Counted from the first letter of the stretch, positions 50,388 to 59,062 are shown. The stretch: DNA of 64,000 nt from Microcella sp. (GCF_025808395.1 NZ_CP075524.1:1116001-1180000); one strand, 5' to 3'. Notes: generated from the sequence alone by a model not told the origin. Numbers and translations are program-made.

Positions 50388-51737
50388 CTAGAGCACTGCC
50401 AGCGCCGACGCGGGGTCGTTCAGCAGTCCACCGACGTCGGTGAGCAGTCGTGCCCCCTGCTCGCCGTCGGCGAGACGATGGTCGAACGACAGACTCAGCG
50501 TCATGACGTCGCGCAGTGCCACCTCTCCCTCGAATTCCCACGGCTGACGCCGCACCGCCCCGACGGCGAGAATGCCGGCCTCGCCCGGGTTGAGTATCGG
50601 GGTTCCGGCATCGACGCCGAACACACCGATGTTGCTGATCGTGAAGGTGCTGCCCGTCAACTGCTCGGGTGTGAGCTGTGCCGCGCGAGCGGCCGCTGCG
50701 AGCTCGGCGATAGCCTCGGTCATCGCCGGCACTGACAGTCGCTCTGCGGCCGCGATGTGCGGCACCATGAGCCCGCGCTCGGTCGCGACCGCGATGCCGA
50801 GGGCGACGCTGCCGAACTGCACGATCTCGCCCGCCTCGTCATCCCAGCGAGAGTTCAGCTCTGGCGTTCTGTCGAGCGCCCAGCAGACTGCCTTCGAGAT
50901 GAGGCCGAGCATCGACGCTCGGTGGCCCGACGCGGTGAGTCTGCCGATCAACTGAGTCGACCGAGTGACGTCGACGGTCAGAAACTCGGTGACGTGAGGC
51001 GCCGTGAAGGCGCTCGCGACCATCGCCGAGGCGGTCGCCTTGCGCACCCCGCGAATCGGTATCCGCGTCTCGCCGGCCGCCACCGTCGCCTGATCGGATG
51101 CCCTTCCGGCGCTCTCGTCGGCCGCTCGAGTGACGTCGGCGCGCACGATCACGCCGCCCTCGCCCGAGCCCCGCAGCGTCGTGAGGTCGACGCCCAGCTC
51201 GTGCGCGAGCTTGCGCACCGGCGGTGCCGCGAGCGCGAGAGCGCTGCCCGCACCAGAGCGAGCCGCACCCGCGTGCTGCTCTGCGCTCGGTCGTGTCGAG
51301 AAGGTGCGCGCCTTGCGCTGCGGCCGCACTCCCGTCTCGACCTTCGGCCCGTACCCCACCAGCACGGCAGTGCGTTGCGCCGGCAATGCTGCGTCAGCAG
51401 GGTCGTCAACGCCCGCCGGGTCTTCACCGGCCGTCGGGTCTTCACCGGCTACTGTGTGGTCGCCGGGCGGTGCGTCTGCTGCGGCGTCGACGGGGCCGTC
51501 GACCTCGAATCGCACGATCGCCGAGCCGACTGCCACGGTGCTGCCGGGCTCGGCGAGCAGGTCGACCACCACTCCGGCGACGGGCGACGGCAGCTGCACG
51601 ACCGCCTTGGCCGTCTCGACGTCGGCGATGTTCTGGTTCAGCGTCACCGTGTCTCCGGGCGAGACGTGCCATTCGACCAGTTCAGACTCGGTGAGCCCCT
51701 CGCCGAGGTCGGGCATGCGAAACTCTCTGATCGTCAT
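50388..51737 (-). CDS. bkdC: Branched-chain 2-oxoacid dehydrogenase E2 (dihydrolipoyl acyltransferase)
   Basis: A 449-residue E2. One lipoyl domain (MPDLGEGLTESELVEWHV) carries lipoyl Lys44 in ETAKAVVQL; a Pro/Ala-rich linker contains an imperfect repeat GEDPTAGEDPAGVDDPA, and the peripheral subunit-binding domain is PPVRKLAHELGVDLTTLRGS. The catalytic domain ends with SFDHRLADGEQG, giving His420 and Asp424. It accepts branched acyl groups from E1 and passes them to CoA. Its ATG overlaps the E1 beta stop (ATGA, 51734-51737). No E3 gene is in this cluster. Confidence 0.95.
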   Translation of the reverse strand: MTIREFRMPDLGEGLTESELVEWHVSPGDTVTLNQNIADVETAKAVVQLPSPVAGVVVDLLAEPGSTVAVGSAIVRFEVDGPVDAAADAPPGDHTVAGEDPTAGEDPAGVDDPADAALPAQRTAVLVGYGPKVETGVRPQRKARTFSTRPSAEQHAGAARSGAGSALALAAPPVRKLAHELGVDLTTLRGSGEGGVIVRADVTRAADESAGRASDQATVAAGETRIPIRGVRKATASAMVASAFTAPHVTEFLTVDVTRSTQLIGRLTASGHRASMLGLISKAVCWALDRTPELNSRWDDEAGEIVQFGSVALGIAVATERGLMVPHIAAAERLSVPAMTEAIAELAAAARAAQLTPEQLTGSTFTISNIGVFGVDAGTPILNPGEAGILAVGAVRRQPWEFEGEVALRDVMTLSLSFDHRLADGEQGARLLTDVGGLLNDPASALAVL

Positions 51738-52735
51738 GACGCACTCCACCCCGTCAACGAGTTCTCTCTGCCCATGACGCGGTCGACGGCGTCGAGAATG
51801 CGGTCGAGATCGGGCAAGAAGTGCTCTTCGAGGCGAGCCGCCGGGTATGGCACGTCGAAACCGGTGACTCGTGCTGGTGGCGCTTCGAGGTGGTAGAAGC
51901 ATCGGTCGGTAATCGCCGTCGCGATCTCTGCGCCGAGGCCGCCGAACTCTTGCGCTTCGTGCGCGATCACGAGTCGGCCCGTCTTGCGCACGCTCGCCTC
52001 GACGGTGTCGAGATCGAGCGGCGACAGACTGCGCAGGTCGATCACCTCGAGAGACAGCCCGTCGTCGACCGCCGCCGCTGCCGCATCGATCGCGGTGGCC
52101 ACGAGCGGGCCGTAGGTGACCACCGTCGCATCGGCACCCTCGAGCACGACGCGCGCGAGGTCCATCGGATACTGTGCATCTTCGTCGACCTCGGCCTTCG
52201 TCCAGTAGCGCCTCTTGGGCTCGAAGAACAGCACCGGGTCGTCGCAGGCGATCGCCTGACGAATCATCGTGTGGGCGTCTTGCGGAGTCGAGCAGGTGAC
52301 GACCCGCAAGCCTGAGGTGTGGGTGAAGTAGCCCTCAGGAGACTCGGAGTGGTGCTCGACGGCGCCGATGCCTCCGCCATACGGAACCCTGATCGTCAGC
52401 GGCATCGTCACCGCGCCCCGCGTGCGGTAGTGCAGCTTCGCCGCCTGCGCCACGATCTGATCGAATGCGGGGTAGATGAAGCCGTCGAACTGAATCTCGC
52501 AGACCGGTCGATAGCCGCGGTAGGCCATGCCGATGGCCATGCCGATGATGGCCGACTCGGCGAGCGGAGTGTCGATGACCCGCCGGGGCCCGAAGTCGCT
52601 CTGCAGGCCGTCGGTGACCCTGAACACTCCCCCGAGCCGGCCGATGTCTTCACCCATGATCACCACGCGGTCGTCGTCGGCGAGTGCGCGACGAAGACCC
52701 GAGCCGATCGCGTTCGCCAGGCTGAGCTGCGCCAT
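51734..52735 (-). CDS. bkdB: Branched-chain 2-oxoacid dehydrogenase E1 beta subunit
   Basis: A 333-residue transketolase-like protein. VVIMGEDIGRLGGVFRVTDG, FGPRRVIDTPLAESAIIGMA, CEIQFDGFIYPAFDQIV and FFEPKRRYW are the E1 beta signatures of branched-chain oxoacid dehydrogenases; it supplies the second half of the thiamine diphosphate site. ATG 52735 is used; a GTG one codon upstream (52738) is an equally coupled alternative because the E1 alpha stop TGA spans both (52735-52737). Confidence 0.94.
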   Translation of the reverse strand: MAQLSLANAIGSGLRRALADDDRVVIMGEDIGRLGGVFRVTDGLQSDFGPRRVIDTPLAESAIIGMAIGMAYRGYRPVCEIQFDGFIYPAFDQIVAQAAKLHYRTRGAVTMPLTIRVPYGGGIGAVEHHSESPEGYFTHTSGLRVVTCSTPQDAHTMIRQAIACDDPVLFFEPKRRYWTKAEVDEDAQYPMDLARVVLEGADATVVTYGPLVATAIDAAAAAVDDGLSLEVIDLRSLSPLDLDTVEASVRKTGRLVIAHEAQEFGGLGAEIATAITDRCFYHLEAPPARVTGFDVPYPAARLEEHFLPDLDRILDAVDRVMGRENSLTGWSAS

Positions 52736-53901
52736 CACCGCTCACCCGCCGTCGTGCTGCCGTGGTCATCGCCGATCGAGGCGAGGTAGGCCGAGTACTG
52801 CGCTCGCTGGCGAGAGATCGCCCGGTGCGGTTCGGCGTAGACGTGATCGAACATGTCGAGCGGCCGGGGATCGTCGAGCTCGAGGCACCCCCGCCGAAAA
52901 CGCGCCGCGACTTCGTCGACTCGCGCCGCGATCGAAGCGGCGAGGTCGTCGGTGAGAACACCCGCCTGGCGCAGGTGCGATTCGACGCGCTCGATCGGGT
53001 CTTGCGCCGCCCACTCGGCACGCTGCGCTGGGTCGACGTAGCGGCTCGGGTCGTCAGAGGTCGTGTGCGGGCCCATGCGATAGGTGACCGCCTCGATGAA
53101 CGTCGGCCCGCCCCCCGCACGCGCTCGCTCGAGAGCATGCCGTGTCACCGCCATGACCGCGAGCACATCGTTGCCGTCGACGCGCACACTCGGAATGCCG
53201 AACCCCGGAGCGCGTTCGGCGATCGGTCGCTGCGCCTGCAGCGTGACCGGCTCAGAGATCGCCCACTGGTTGTTCTGGCAGAAGAAGATCAGCGGTGCCG
53301 CGAACGAGGCGGCGAACACCATCGCCTCGTTGACGTCGCCGACACTCGTGGCACCGTCGCCGAAATAGGTGACGGTCACCGAGTCGACGCCGTCATGCGC
53401 ACAGGCGACGGCGTGCCCCATGGCGTGCAGCGTCTGCGCACCGATGACGATCGACGGTGTTGCCATGCCGACCTCGAAGGGGTTCCAGCCCGACTGGGCC
53501 GTGCCCCTCCACACCCGCAGCAGGTCGGGCAGCTCGACGCCGCGGCAGTAGGCGACGGCGTGCTCTCGATAGCTCGAGAAGACGAAGTCGTCAGCGCGCA
53601 GGGTGCGCGCAGAACCGATCTGCGCCGCCTCTTGGCCGAGCAGCGGCGGCCACAGCCCGAGCTCGCCCTGACGCTGCAGCGACGTGGCCTCGGCATCGAG
53701 CCGGCGCACCACGAGCATGTCTTCGTAGAGGCTCGCGAGCTCGTCACCCGTGATGTCGGCGACGAAGGGGTCGAACTCATCGTTCGGCACGCGCTCGCCG
53801 TCTGGGTCGAGAAGCCTGACGAGATCGAGCGGTCGGGGGTCGAGTGGTGACTCTGGGCGCACTCTGTCGGCGCGCCGCTTGTCGAACACGGTGGTGGGCA
53901 C
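52735..53901 (-). CDS. bkdA: Branched-chain 2-oxoacid dehydrogenase E1 alpha subunit
   Basis: A 388-residue ThDP enzyme. FSSYREHAVAYCRGVEL and YFGDGATSVGDVNEAMVFAA followed by FFCQNNQWAIS provide the GDG-x(~25)-NN thiamine motif, and TYRMGPHTTSDDPSRYV is the branched-chain-specific phospho-loop region. It decarboxylates the 2-oxoacids of Leu, Ile and Val and loads E2. First gene of the eight-gene operon. GTG 53901 has GGAG nine bases upstream. The promoter should lie in 53902-54050, where inverted repeats are found. Confidence 0.94.
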   Translation of the reverse strand: MPTTVFDKRRADRVRPESPLDPRPLDLVRLLDPDGERVPNDEFDPFVADITGDELASLYEDMLVVRRLDAEATSLQRQGELGLWPPLLGQEAAQIGSARTLRADDFVFSSYREHAVAYCRGVELPDLLRVWRGTAQSGWNPFEVGMATPSIVIGAQTLHAMGHAVACAHDGVDSVTVTYFGDGATSVGDVNEAMVFAASFAAPLIFFCQNNQWAISEPVTLQAQRPIAERAPGFGIPSVRVDGNDVLAVMAVTRHALERARAGGGPTFIEAVTYRMGPHTTSDDPSRYVDPAQRAEWAAQDPIERVESHLRQAGVLTDDLAASIAARVDEVAARFRRGCLELDDPRPLDMFDHVYAEPHRAISRQRAQYSAYLASIGDDHGSTTAGER

Positions 53902-53952
53902 AACGTTCTCCGATCTGCCCGTCTGCGGCTTGTAACCGACCGCGGGCGACCT

Positions 53953-54003
53953 TGACAGCTGCAGCGGGTGAGCCGCGTGCTGTCACCGAGCATCGTTGCT
54001 CGG
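53953..54003. promoter_or_regulatory. Inverted repeats in the divergent bkd/FAD-dehydrogenase promoter region
   Basis: TGACAGC (53953-53959) and GCTGTCA (53979-53985) are perfect arms 19 bases apart, and next to them CCGAGCA-TCGT-TGCTCGG (53986-54003) is a perfect 7-bp hairpin/palindrome. They lie in the 215-base space between the bkd operon start (53901) and the FAD dehydrogenase start (54117) and may bind a regulator of branched-chain catabolism. No regulator gene adjoins. The rest of the gap shows nothing clear. Confidence 0.45.
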
Positions 54004-54116
54004 CTTCCTCGACGGTAGTCAGGCGGGCTGGTCAGCACAAGGTCGACGCGCTGTGAATCGCGATGACGACACACGGCATACTGGGCTCACACCCGAGAGA
54101 TTCGGAGAACATCCCC

Positions 54117-55775
54117 ATGGCAATGACGCCTGACAGCGACGCGATCATCATCGGCGCCGGGCTCTCTGGGCTCGTCGCCGCCGCCGAGCTGGTCGAGGCA
54201 GGCAAGCGCGTCACGATCATCGATCAAGAACCCGAGGCGACGTTCGGCGGCCAGGCCTGGTGGTCGTTCGGCGGGCTGTTTCTGGTCGACAGCCCCGAGC
54301 AGCGCCGCATGGGCATTCGCGATTCGCTCGACCTGGCGCGCAGCGACTGGGCAGGAACCGCGGCCTTCGACCGCGACGACGACGTGCACGCGCGAGCGTG
54401 GGCCGAGACCTACGTCGAGTGGGCCGCGGGCGAGAAGCGCGAGTGGCTGCGGCACAAGGGCGTGCGCTTTTTTCCCGTGGTGGGCTGGGCTGAGCGCGGC
54501 GGCGACAGCGCCACACGGCACGGCAACTCGGTTCCCCGCTTCCACATCGTGTGGGGCACCGGCCCCGCGATTCTCGAGCCGTTCATCGCGACGGTGCGCC
54601 GGGGGGTGGATGCCGGCCTCGTCACCCTGCTCTTCCGTCACCGGGCCGACGCCCTCACCGTGGTCGACGGCAGCGTGGTCGGCGTGAGCGGCAGCGTGCT
54701 CGCCCCCGACGACGCAGAGCGTGGTGAGCCCTCGAACCGGGAGGTCGTCGGCGAGTTCGCCCTCGAGGCGGCCGCCGTCGTCATGGCGAGCGGCGGCATC
54801 GGGGGAAATCACGAGCTCGTGCGCGCCGCGTGGCCCGAGCGACTCGGCACACCGCCCACGACGATGGTGAGCGGCGTGCCGGCGCACGTCGACGGCCGAG
54901 GCCTCGGCATCGCCGACGCCGCCGGCGCACGGCTGGTCAACGGCGACCGCATGTGGCACTACGTCGAGGGCATCCAGAATCACAGCCCCGTGTGGGCGAA
55001 GCACGGAATCCGCATCTTGCCAGGGCCGTCGAGCCTGTGGCTCGACGCCACGGGCCGCCGACTTCCTCCGCCGCTGTTTCCTGGTTTCGACACTCTCGGC
55101 ACGCTCGCCCATCTGCGCACCACGGGCCACGACCACAGCTGGTTCGTGCTGACGCAGTCGATCATCGAGAAAGAGTTCGCGCTCAGCGGCAGCGAGCAGA
55201 ACCCCGACCTCACAGGCCGCAGCGTGCGCGAACTGCTGCGGCAGCGGCTCGGCAAGGGCGCCACCGGCCCGGTCGAGGCATTCAAGGAGAAGGGCGTCGA
55301 CTTCATCGTGGCCGACACCGTCGACGAGCTCGTCGCGCGCATGGCCGCTCTCGAACCGGGTGCCCCGCTCGACGCCGCGCGCGTGCGCGACGAGATCGCC
55401 GCTCGCGATCGCATGCTCGACAACGAGTTCGGCAAAGACGCCCAGCTCACCGCCATCCATGGCGCCCGGCAGTACCGCGGCGACAAACTGATCCGCGTCG
55501 CATCACCGCACCGGCTCACCGACCCGAAGCGCGGCCCGCTCATCGCCGTTCGATTGCACGTGCTCACCCGCAAGAGCCTCGGCGGCATTCAGACCGACCT
55601 CGACTCTCGCGCGCTCGGCCACGACGGAGCCCCACTGCCCGGGCTCTATGCGGTCGGCGAGGCGGCCGGCTTCGGCGGGGGCGGTGTGCACGGCTACCGC
55701 TCGCTCGAAGGCACCTTCTTGGGCGGCTGCATGCACACCGGCCTGCGAGCGGGCCGCGCGATCGCGAGGCTCTAG
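54117..55775 (+). CDS. FAD-binding dehydrogenase (fumarate reductase/3-ketosteroid dehydrogenase-like)
   Basis: A 552-residue flavoprotein. DAIIIGAGLSGLVAAAELVE is the FAD motif, QAWWSFGGLFLVDSPEQRR a conserved segment of this subfamily, VMASGGIGGNHELVRAAWPE the second FAD contact, and PLPGLYAVGEAAGFGGGGVH the C-terminal FAD motif. The family includes succinate dehydrogenase-like and KstD-like enzymes that use FAD to desaturate ketones or dicarboxylates; the substrate here is unknown. ATG 54117 has GGAGAAC nine bases upstream and is preferred over an upstream ATG at 54063. It diverges from the bkd operon. Confidence 0.85.
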   Translation: MAMTPDSDAIIIGAGLSGLVAAAELVEAGKRVTIIDQEPEATFGGQAWWSFGGLFLVDSPEQRRMGIRDSLDLARSDWAGTAAFDRDDDVHARAWAETYVEWAAGEKREWLRHKGVRFFPVVGWAERGGDSATRHGNSVPRFHIVWGTGPAILEPFIATVRRGVDAGLVTLLFRHRADALTVVDGSVVGVSGSVLAPDDAERGEPSNREVVGEFALEAAAVVMASGGIGGNHELVRAAWPERLGTPPTTMVSGVPAHVDGRGLGIADAAGARLVNGDRMWHYVEGIQNHSPVWAKHGIRILPGPSSLWLDATGRRLPPPLFPGFDTLGTLAHLRTTGHDHSWFVLTQSIIEKEFALSGSEQNPDLTGRSVRELLRQRLGKGATGPVEAFKEKGVDFIVADTVDELVARMAALEPGAPLDAARVRDEIAARDRMLDNEFGKDAQLTAIHGARQYRGDKLIRVASPHRLTDPKRGPLIAVRLHVLTRKSLGGIQTDLDSRALGHDGAPLPGLYAVGEAAGFGGGGVHGYRSLEGTFLGGCMHTGLRAGRAIARL

Positions 55776-55778
55776 CGC

Positions 55779-56447
55779 TCAGCCGCCGAGAGTCCAGGCC
55801 GACTGCTTGATGAGCACGTGCCCCCGGGTGGTGCTCAACCGCAACCACGGCCCCGCTGCATACTGCTGCACGGCGTCGTCGCCGAGAAAGCCGAGAGCCT
55901 CGAGTGCAAAGGCAGCGCCCGCCGGCACGTGAGCGGCGTCGGGCAGCGGCCGACCCCACACCTCGCTGCGCACGCGGTGCACGATCTGCTCGCCGGTTCC
56001 CTCAGGAATCGCAGCGGCAACCTCGTCGATACCGGCTCGTGCGGCCGCCGAGAACATCGACGCGCTCAGGTCTGCCATGCGCTGCCAGCCCCCGCGGGGC
56101 GGCGTGATGCCCGCCCACACGATGGTGCTCACGCTCGCTGGCGCGCGCAGCTCGACCGGGCCGTCGTCGAGCAACTCGAGAGCGGCATCCACCCTCGCCT
56201 GCAGCGAGCGCACCGGAACCACCGCATCGAAGCCGCCAGCGCTCAGAGCGAAGGTGCGCAAGCCGAGCACGGTCGGGCCGCGGTCGAGCAGACCGCGAGG
56301 CGTCAGCACCGCCGCATAGACGGCGAGCACGCCGCTGTCGGCGACGAGTCGCACGGCTGCGGCGTCGTCGAGCCGCACGGCGCGACCGAGCAGCACCGAG
56401 AGATCGTTGGCGGCGGCACGGGAGGTGAGGGTGAACGTCTCGTTCAT
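55779..56447 (-). CDS. Conserved-looking protein of unknown function
   Basis: A 222-residue soluble protein, Ala- and Leu-rich, MNETFTLTSRAAANDLSVLL at the start and VLIKQSAWTLGG at the end. No membrane helix, signal peptide or motif is recognised; the DAAAVRLVADSGVLAVYAAV region looks like a small beta domain. It is convergent with the FAD dehydrogenase (3-base gap) and divergent from tesB. The composition is that of a native gene. Confidence 0.7.
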   Translation of the reverse strand: MNETFTLTSRAAANDLSVLLGRAVRLDDAAAVRLVADSGVLAVYAAVLTPRGLLDRGPTVLGLRTFALSAGGFDAVVPVRSLQARVDAALELLDDGPVELRAPASVSTIVWAGITPPRGGWQRMADLSASMFSAAARAGIDEVAAAIPEGTGEQIVHRVRSEVWGRPLPDAAHVPAGAAFALEALGFLGDDAVQQYAAGPWLRLSTTRGHVLIKQSAWTLGG

Positions 56448-56466
56448 CGCTCTTTAGACTACGCGT

Positions 56467-57354
56467 GTGACCGAAGCTTCTCGTGACCCCGTCTCAGACA
56501 TGCTCGCCGCCCTCACCTTGACCGATGCAGGCGTGCGCACTCGCGAAGACATCTTCACGGCGCCGAGCCTCTGGACCCCGCAGCGCCGGGTCTTCGGTGG
56601 CCAAGTAGCCGCGCAAGCGGTGCTCGCGGCGATGCGCACGGTCGAACCCGATCGCTTCATCCACTCGATGCACGGCTACTTCTTGCGCCCGGGCGACGAC
56701 GAGCAGCCCATCACCTTCTCGGTCGACCGCATTCACGACGGCCGATCGTTCTCGGCGCGCCGCACGCAGGCCTACCAGAACGGCGAGCCCATCCTGTCGA
56801 TGATCGCGAGTTTTCAAGATGTCGACCCCGGGCTCGACCACCAGGCGTCGATGCCGACCGGCATTCCCGACCCCGACGATGTTCCGAGCGCGAAAGACGT
56901 CTTGGGCTCGATCGACCACCCGGTGGCGCAGTACTGGGCGAACAACCGGCCGTTCGATCTGCGACACGTGGATGCTCCGCTCTACTTCATGCCCGGTTCA
57001 GAGCCGAAGGCGCAGCAGGCCGTCTGGTTGCGCTGCATGAGCCGCCTGCCCGACGACGAGAACCTGCACCGCGCGGCCCTCGCCTATGCGAGCGACTACA
57101 CGATTCTCGAGCCGATTCTGCGGCGGCACGGCCACACCTGGGCGACTCCGGGGCTCAAGATGGCGAGTCTCGACCACGCCATGTGGTGGCACCGCTTCGC
57201 CCGCGTCGACGAGTGGCTGCTCTACGTGCAAGAGTCGCCCACCGCGATCGGCGGCCGAGGGCTCTCGCAGGGTCGCATCTTCACGCGCGACGGGGTGCAC
57301 GTGGCGACCGTCGCGCAAGAGGGCATGGTGCGTGTGCCGTCCAGCACCGGCTGA
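56467..57354 (+). CDS. tesB: Acyl-CoA thioesterase II
   Basis: A 295-residue double-hotdog thioesterase. RVFGGQVAAQAVLAAMRTVE and IHSMHGYFLRPGDDEQPITF open the first domain; ALAYASDYTILEPILRR contains the catalytic Asp, MASLDHAMWWHR the conserved His segment and LLYVQESPTAIGGRGLSQG the Gln/Ser end, as in TesB. It hydrolyses medium/long acyl-CoA. GTG 56467 is the start. Only 19 bases separate it from the divergent unknown gene, so the promoter region is very short. Confidence 0.93.
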   Translation: MTEASRDPVSDMLAALTLTDAGVRTREDIFTAPSLWTPQRRVFGGQVAAQAVLAAMRTVEPDRFIHSMHGYFLRPGDDEQPITFSVDRIHDGRSFSARRTQAYQNGEPILSMIASFQDVDPGLDHQASMPTGIPDPDDVPSAKDVLGSIDHPVAQYWANNRPFDLRHVDAPLYFMPGSEPKAQQAVWLRCMSRLPDDENLHRAALAYASDYTILEPILRRHGHTWATPGLKMASLDHAMWWHRFARVDEWLLYVQESPTAIGGRGLSQGRIFTRDGVHVATVAQEGMVRVPSSTG

Positions 57355-57366
57355 CCGGCCTCTCGG

Positions 57367-58389
57367 TCAGTGGTCGTGCTCGACCTGCCACAGCGGAAAC
57401 GGGTCGACGTAGGTAGCCCACTCCATCGGGCCAGCGATGAGCTCGCCATCGTTGAGCAGCGCGGCACCGAGGCAGTTCGTCAGGCGCCGGGCATCCAGCG
57501 TCGATCCGATGAAGGCGATCTCTTGCCCGCTCGGTGTCTCAGGATCATCGCTCATCATGGCCGTGGGATCGAGCGAGAAGCTTCCGCCCACAGTCGACCA
57601 TGAGCCCACGCGGCTCGGTCGACTGGCCAAGCGCACCAGGCCTCGAGACCGCCAGATCGTTCCTACAACCTCTGGCCTCAGGCACTCGGCGACGACGTGG
57701 GCGAGTCGCGCTGGGTGAAAAGGGCGGGGGTCACGAAAGACCACCGTCGAGATGCCGTCGGGGGCCTGCAGTCTGGTGCCATTGAGGGCGAGCATCCACC
57801 CCTGAGCCCGACCAAGATCATCGACAGGCGGCCGCACGACAGAGCGGAGCCGCTCGAGCGTCACCGCCCTCACATCGTCGACCGCGACGACGGCAGCACG
57901 GGGATTGAGAGCGTGCGCGATCTCGACGGCGAGTCTCGCATCGGGATCGACGACGACGATCATGGTCGCGTACTCGAGCCTGGTTGCCACGGCATCGAGC
58001 TCTGCGGGGTCGGCGGGGCGATCAGGGTCTACGAGGGGCACAAACTCGCTCGGGTCGACAACAGTGATCACGTCACGCAGATGCACTGGCGGCAGTGAGG
58101 GGTGACGCTGGGCGAAGAGTGCCAGCAGGGTGAGCCCGAGCTGCTGAGGGTCGATGGCTGCATCGACTCCGACAGCGATGGCCCCCCGGGTGCCAGCGCG
58201 CGCGGCTGCGTCGATCGTGTCGACCAGTGCCTCGGCGACGTCATGACCGCCTTGCTGCGGGTCAGAGTAGCTATCGGCGGCACCGACGCACCATTGCTCG
58301 CCGCCGAGCGACCGCATGAGCAGTGAGCGATGCTGCTCGGCTGCCCCTGTCACCAGGGTTACGAAGAGGGGTTCAGCGTGGGGGCTCAC
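57367..58389 (-). CDS. CobW-like protein with degenerate GTPase domain
   Basis: A 340-residue relative of COG0523 zinc metallochaperones. The C-terminal CobW_C domain is clear: RDPRPFHPARLAHVVAEC, GTIWRSRGLVRLASRPSRVG, IAFIGSTLDARRLTNCLGA. The N-terminal GTPase half is degenerate: where a P-loop GxxGxGKT is expected there is TGAAEQHRSLLMRSLGG with no Lys, no CxCC metal motif follows, and MIVVVDPDARLAVEI stands in place of NKxD. GTP binding is therefore doubtful. It is divergent from the cysteine-free L36 gene with a Zur-like site between them, so it is probably made under zinc starvation. Confidence 0.82.
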   Translation of the reverse strand: MSPHAEPLFVTLVTGAAEQHRSLLMRSLGGEQWCVGAADSYSDPQQGGHDVAEALVDTIDAAARAGTRGAIAVGVDAAIDPQQLGLTLLALFAQRHPSLPPVHLRDVITVVDPSEFVPLVDPDRPADPAELDAVATRLEYATMIVVVDPDARLAVEIAHALNPRAAVVAVDDVRAVTLERLRSVVRPPVDDLGRAQGWMLALNGTRLQAPDGISTVVFRDPRPFHPARLAHVVAECLRPEVVGTIWRSRGLVRLASRPSRVGSWSTVGGSFSLDPTAMMSDDPETPSGQEIAFIGSTLDARRLTNCLGAALLNDGELIAGPMEWATYVDPFPLWQVEHDH

Positions 58390-58416
58390 GGTGTGGCTCG
58401 CTCTCTAGGGTACGGT

Positions 58417-58440
58417 GTTATTGATAACCATACTCATTAA
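58417..58440. promoter_or_regulatory. Zur-box-like AT-rich site
   Basis: GTTATTGATAACCATACTCATTAA (58417-58440) is a short AT-rich island in GC-rich DNA. It includes GTTAT-TG-ATAAC and TGATAACCATACTCA, which resembles the actinobacterial Zur consensus TGAxAAxxATTxTCA with mismatches. It lies between two genes of the classic Zur regulon, 27 bases from the CobW-like start and 16 bases before the L36 start. Binding by a zinc repressor is inferred. Confidence 0.6.
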
Positions 58441-58456
58441 GCGAAGGGGCAGTTCT

Positions 58457-58579
58457 GTGAAAGTGCGCAACTCGATCAAGAACCTCAAGAAGATTCCGGG
58501 TGCACAGGTCGTACGTCGCCGTGGCCGGGTCTTCGTGATCAATAAGTCGAACCCGCGCTTCAAGGCCCGGCAGGGCTAA
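58457..58579 (+). CDS. rpmJ: 50S ribosomal protein L36, zinc-independent form
   Basis: A 40-residue protein, MKVRNSIKNLKKIPGAQVVR then a basic tail ending NPRFKARQG. It has no Cys, unlike the zinc-binding L36 with a C-C-C-H site, so it is the C-minus paralogue (YkgO type) that replaces the zinc form when zinc is scarce. GTG 58457 with AAGGGGC upstream. It is too short for most long-frame scans. The divergent CobW-like gene and the AT-rich site between them support zinc regulation. Confidence 0.93.
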   Translation: MKVRNSIKNLKKIPGAQVVRRRGRVFVINKSNPRFKARQG

Positions 58580-58602
58580 GTTGCCCGACCAGGGTGCGCG
58601 CC

Positions 58603-59061
58603 TCAACCGCGAAAGACGACCGGCGGCTCGATGTAGGGCTGCCAGGCAGCACGAGCGTCATCGCTCACACGGCGAGGCTCGCCGCTCGCGCGATCGACGA
58701 GCACGAGTGTCGTCGACGCTCGTGTGTACAGCGTGCGCTCGCCATCGACGACGGCGCTGAAGATCTCGTATGAGATCTCGAGGCTCGCCCCGCCGAGCCG
58801 ACCGATCCACAACTCGACATCGAGCGGCTCGCGAAGATAGGGAATCGGCACGAGGTACTCGATGCGCTGAGCGGCCACGAGGGTGACCGTCGGCGAGCCG
58901 GGCCCGGTGTCGAGCACGGCGGTCGGAGCAGCAGAACCGGGCACGCTCCAGAACGCCGCGATACGCGCCTCTTCGAGCAGGGTCAGCATGCGTGCATTGT
59001 TGACGTGGCCGTAAGCATCGAGGTCGCTCCAGCGCAGGGGTACCGCTACGTGCAGTCGCAC
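58603..59061 (-). CDS. Acyl-CoA thioesterase, YbgC/4-hydroxybenzoyl-CoA thioesterase-like
   Basis: A 152-residue hotdog-fold protein. VPLRWSDLDAYGHVNNARML contains the catalytic Asp and the GHVNN loop typical of the YbgC/FcbC type, then EEARIAAFWS and QRIEYLVPIPYLREPLDVEL. GTG 59061 lies one base after the ettA stop (TGA-G-GTG), so translation is coupled to ettA. Actinobacteria often have this gene next to ettA. Substrate not known. Confidence 0.88.
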   Translation of the reverse strand: MRLHVAVPLRWSDLDAYGHVNNARMLTLLEEARIAAFWSVPGSAAPTAVLDTGPGSPTVTLVAAQRIEYLVPIPYLREPLDVELWIGRLGGASLEISYEIFSAVVDGERTLYTRASTTLVLVDRASGEPRRVSDDARAAWQPYIEPPVVFRG

Positions 59062-59062
59062 C

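Noticed and set aside
54063..54116. An upstream ATG at 54063 as start of the FAD dehydrogenase
   Set aside because: The added 18 residues are not like a flavoprotein N-terminus, and ATG 54117 has a good ribosome site at the right distance.
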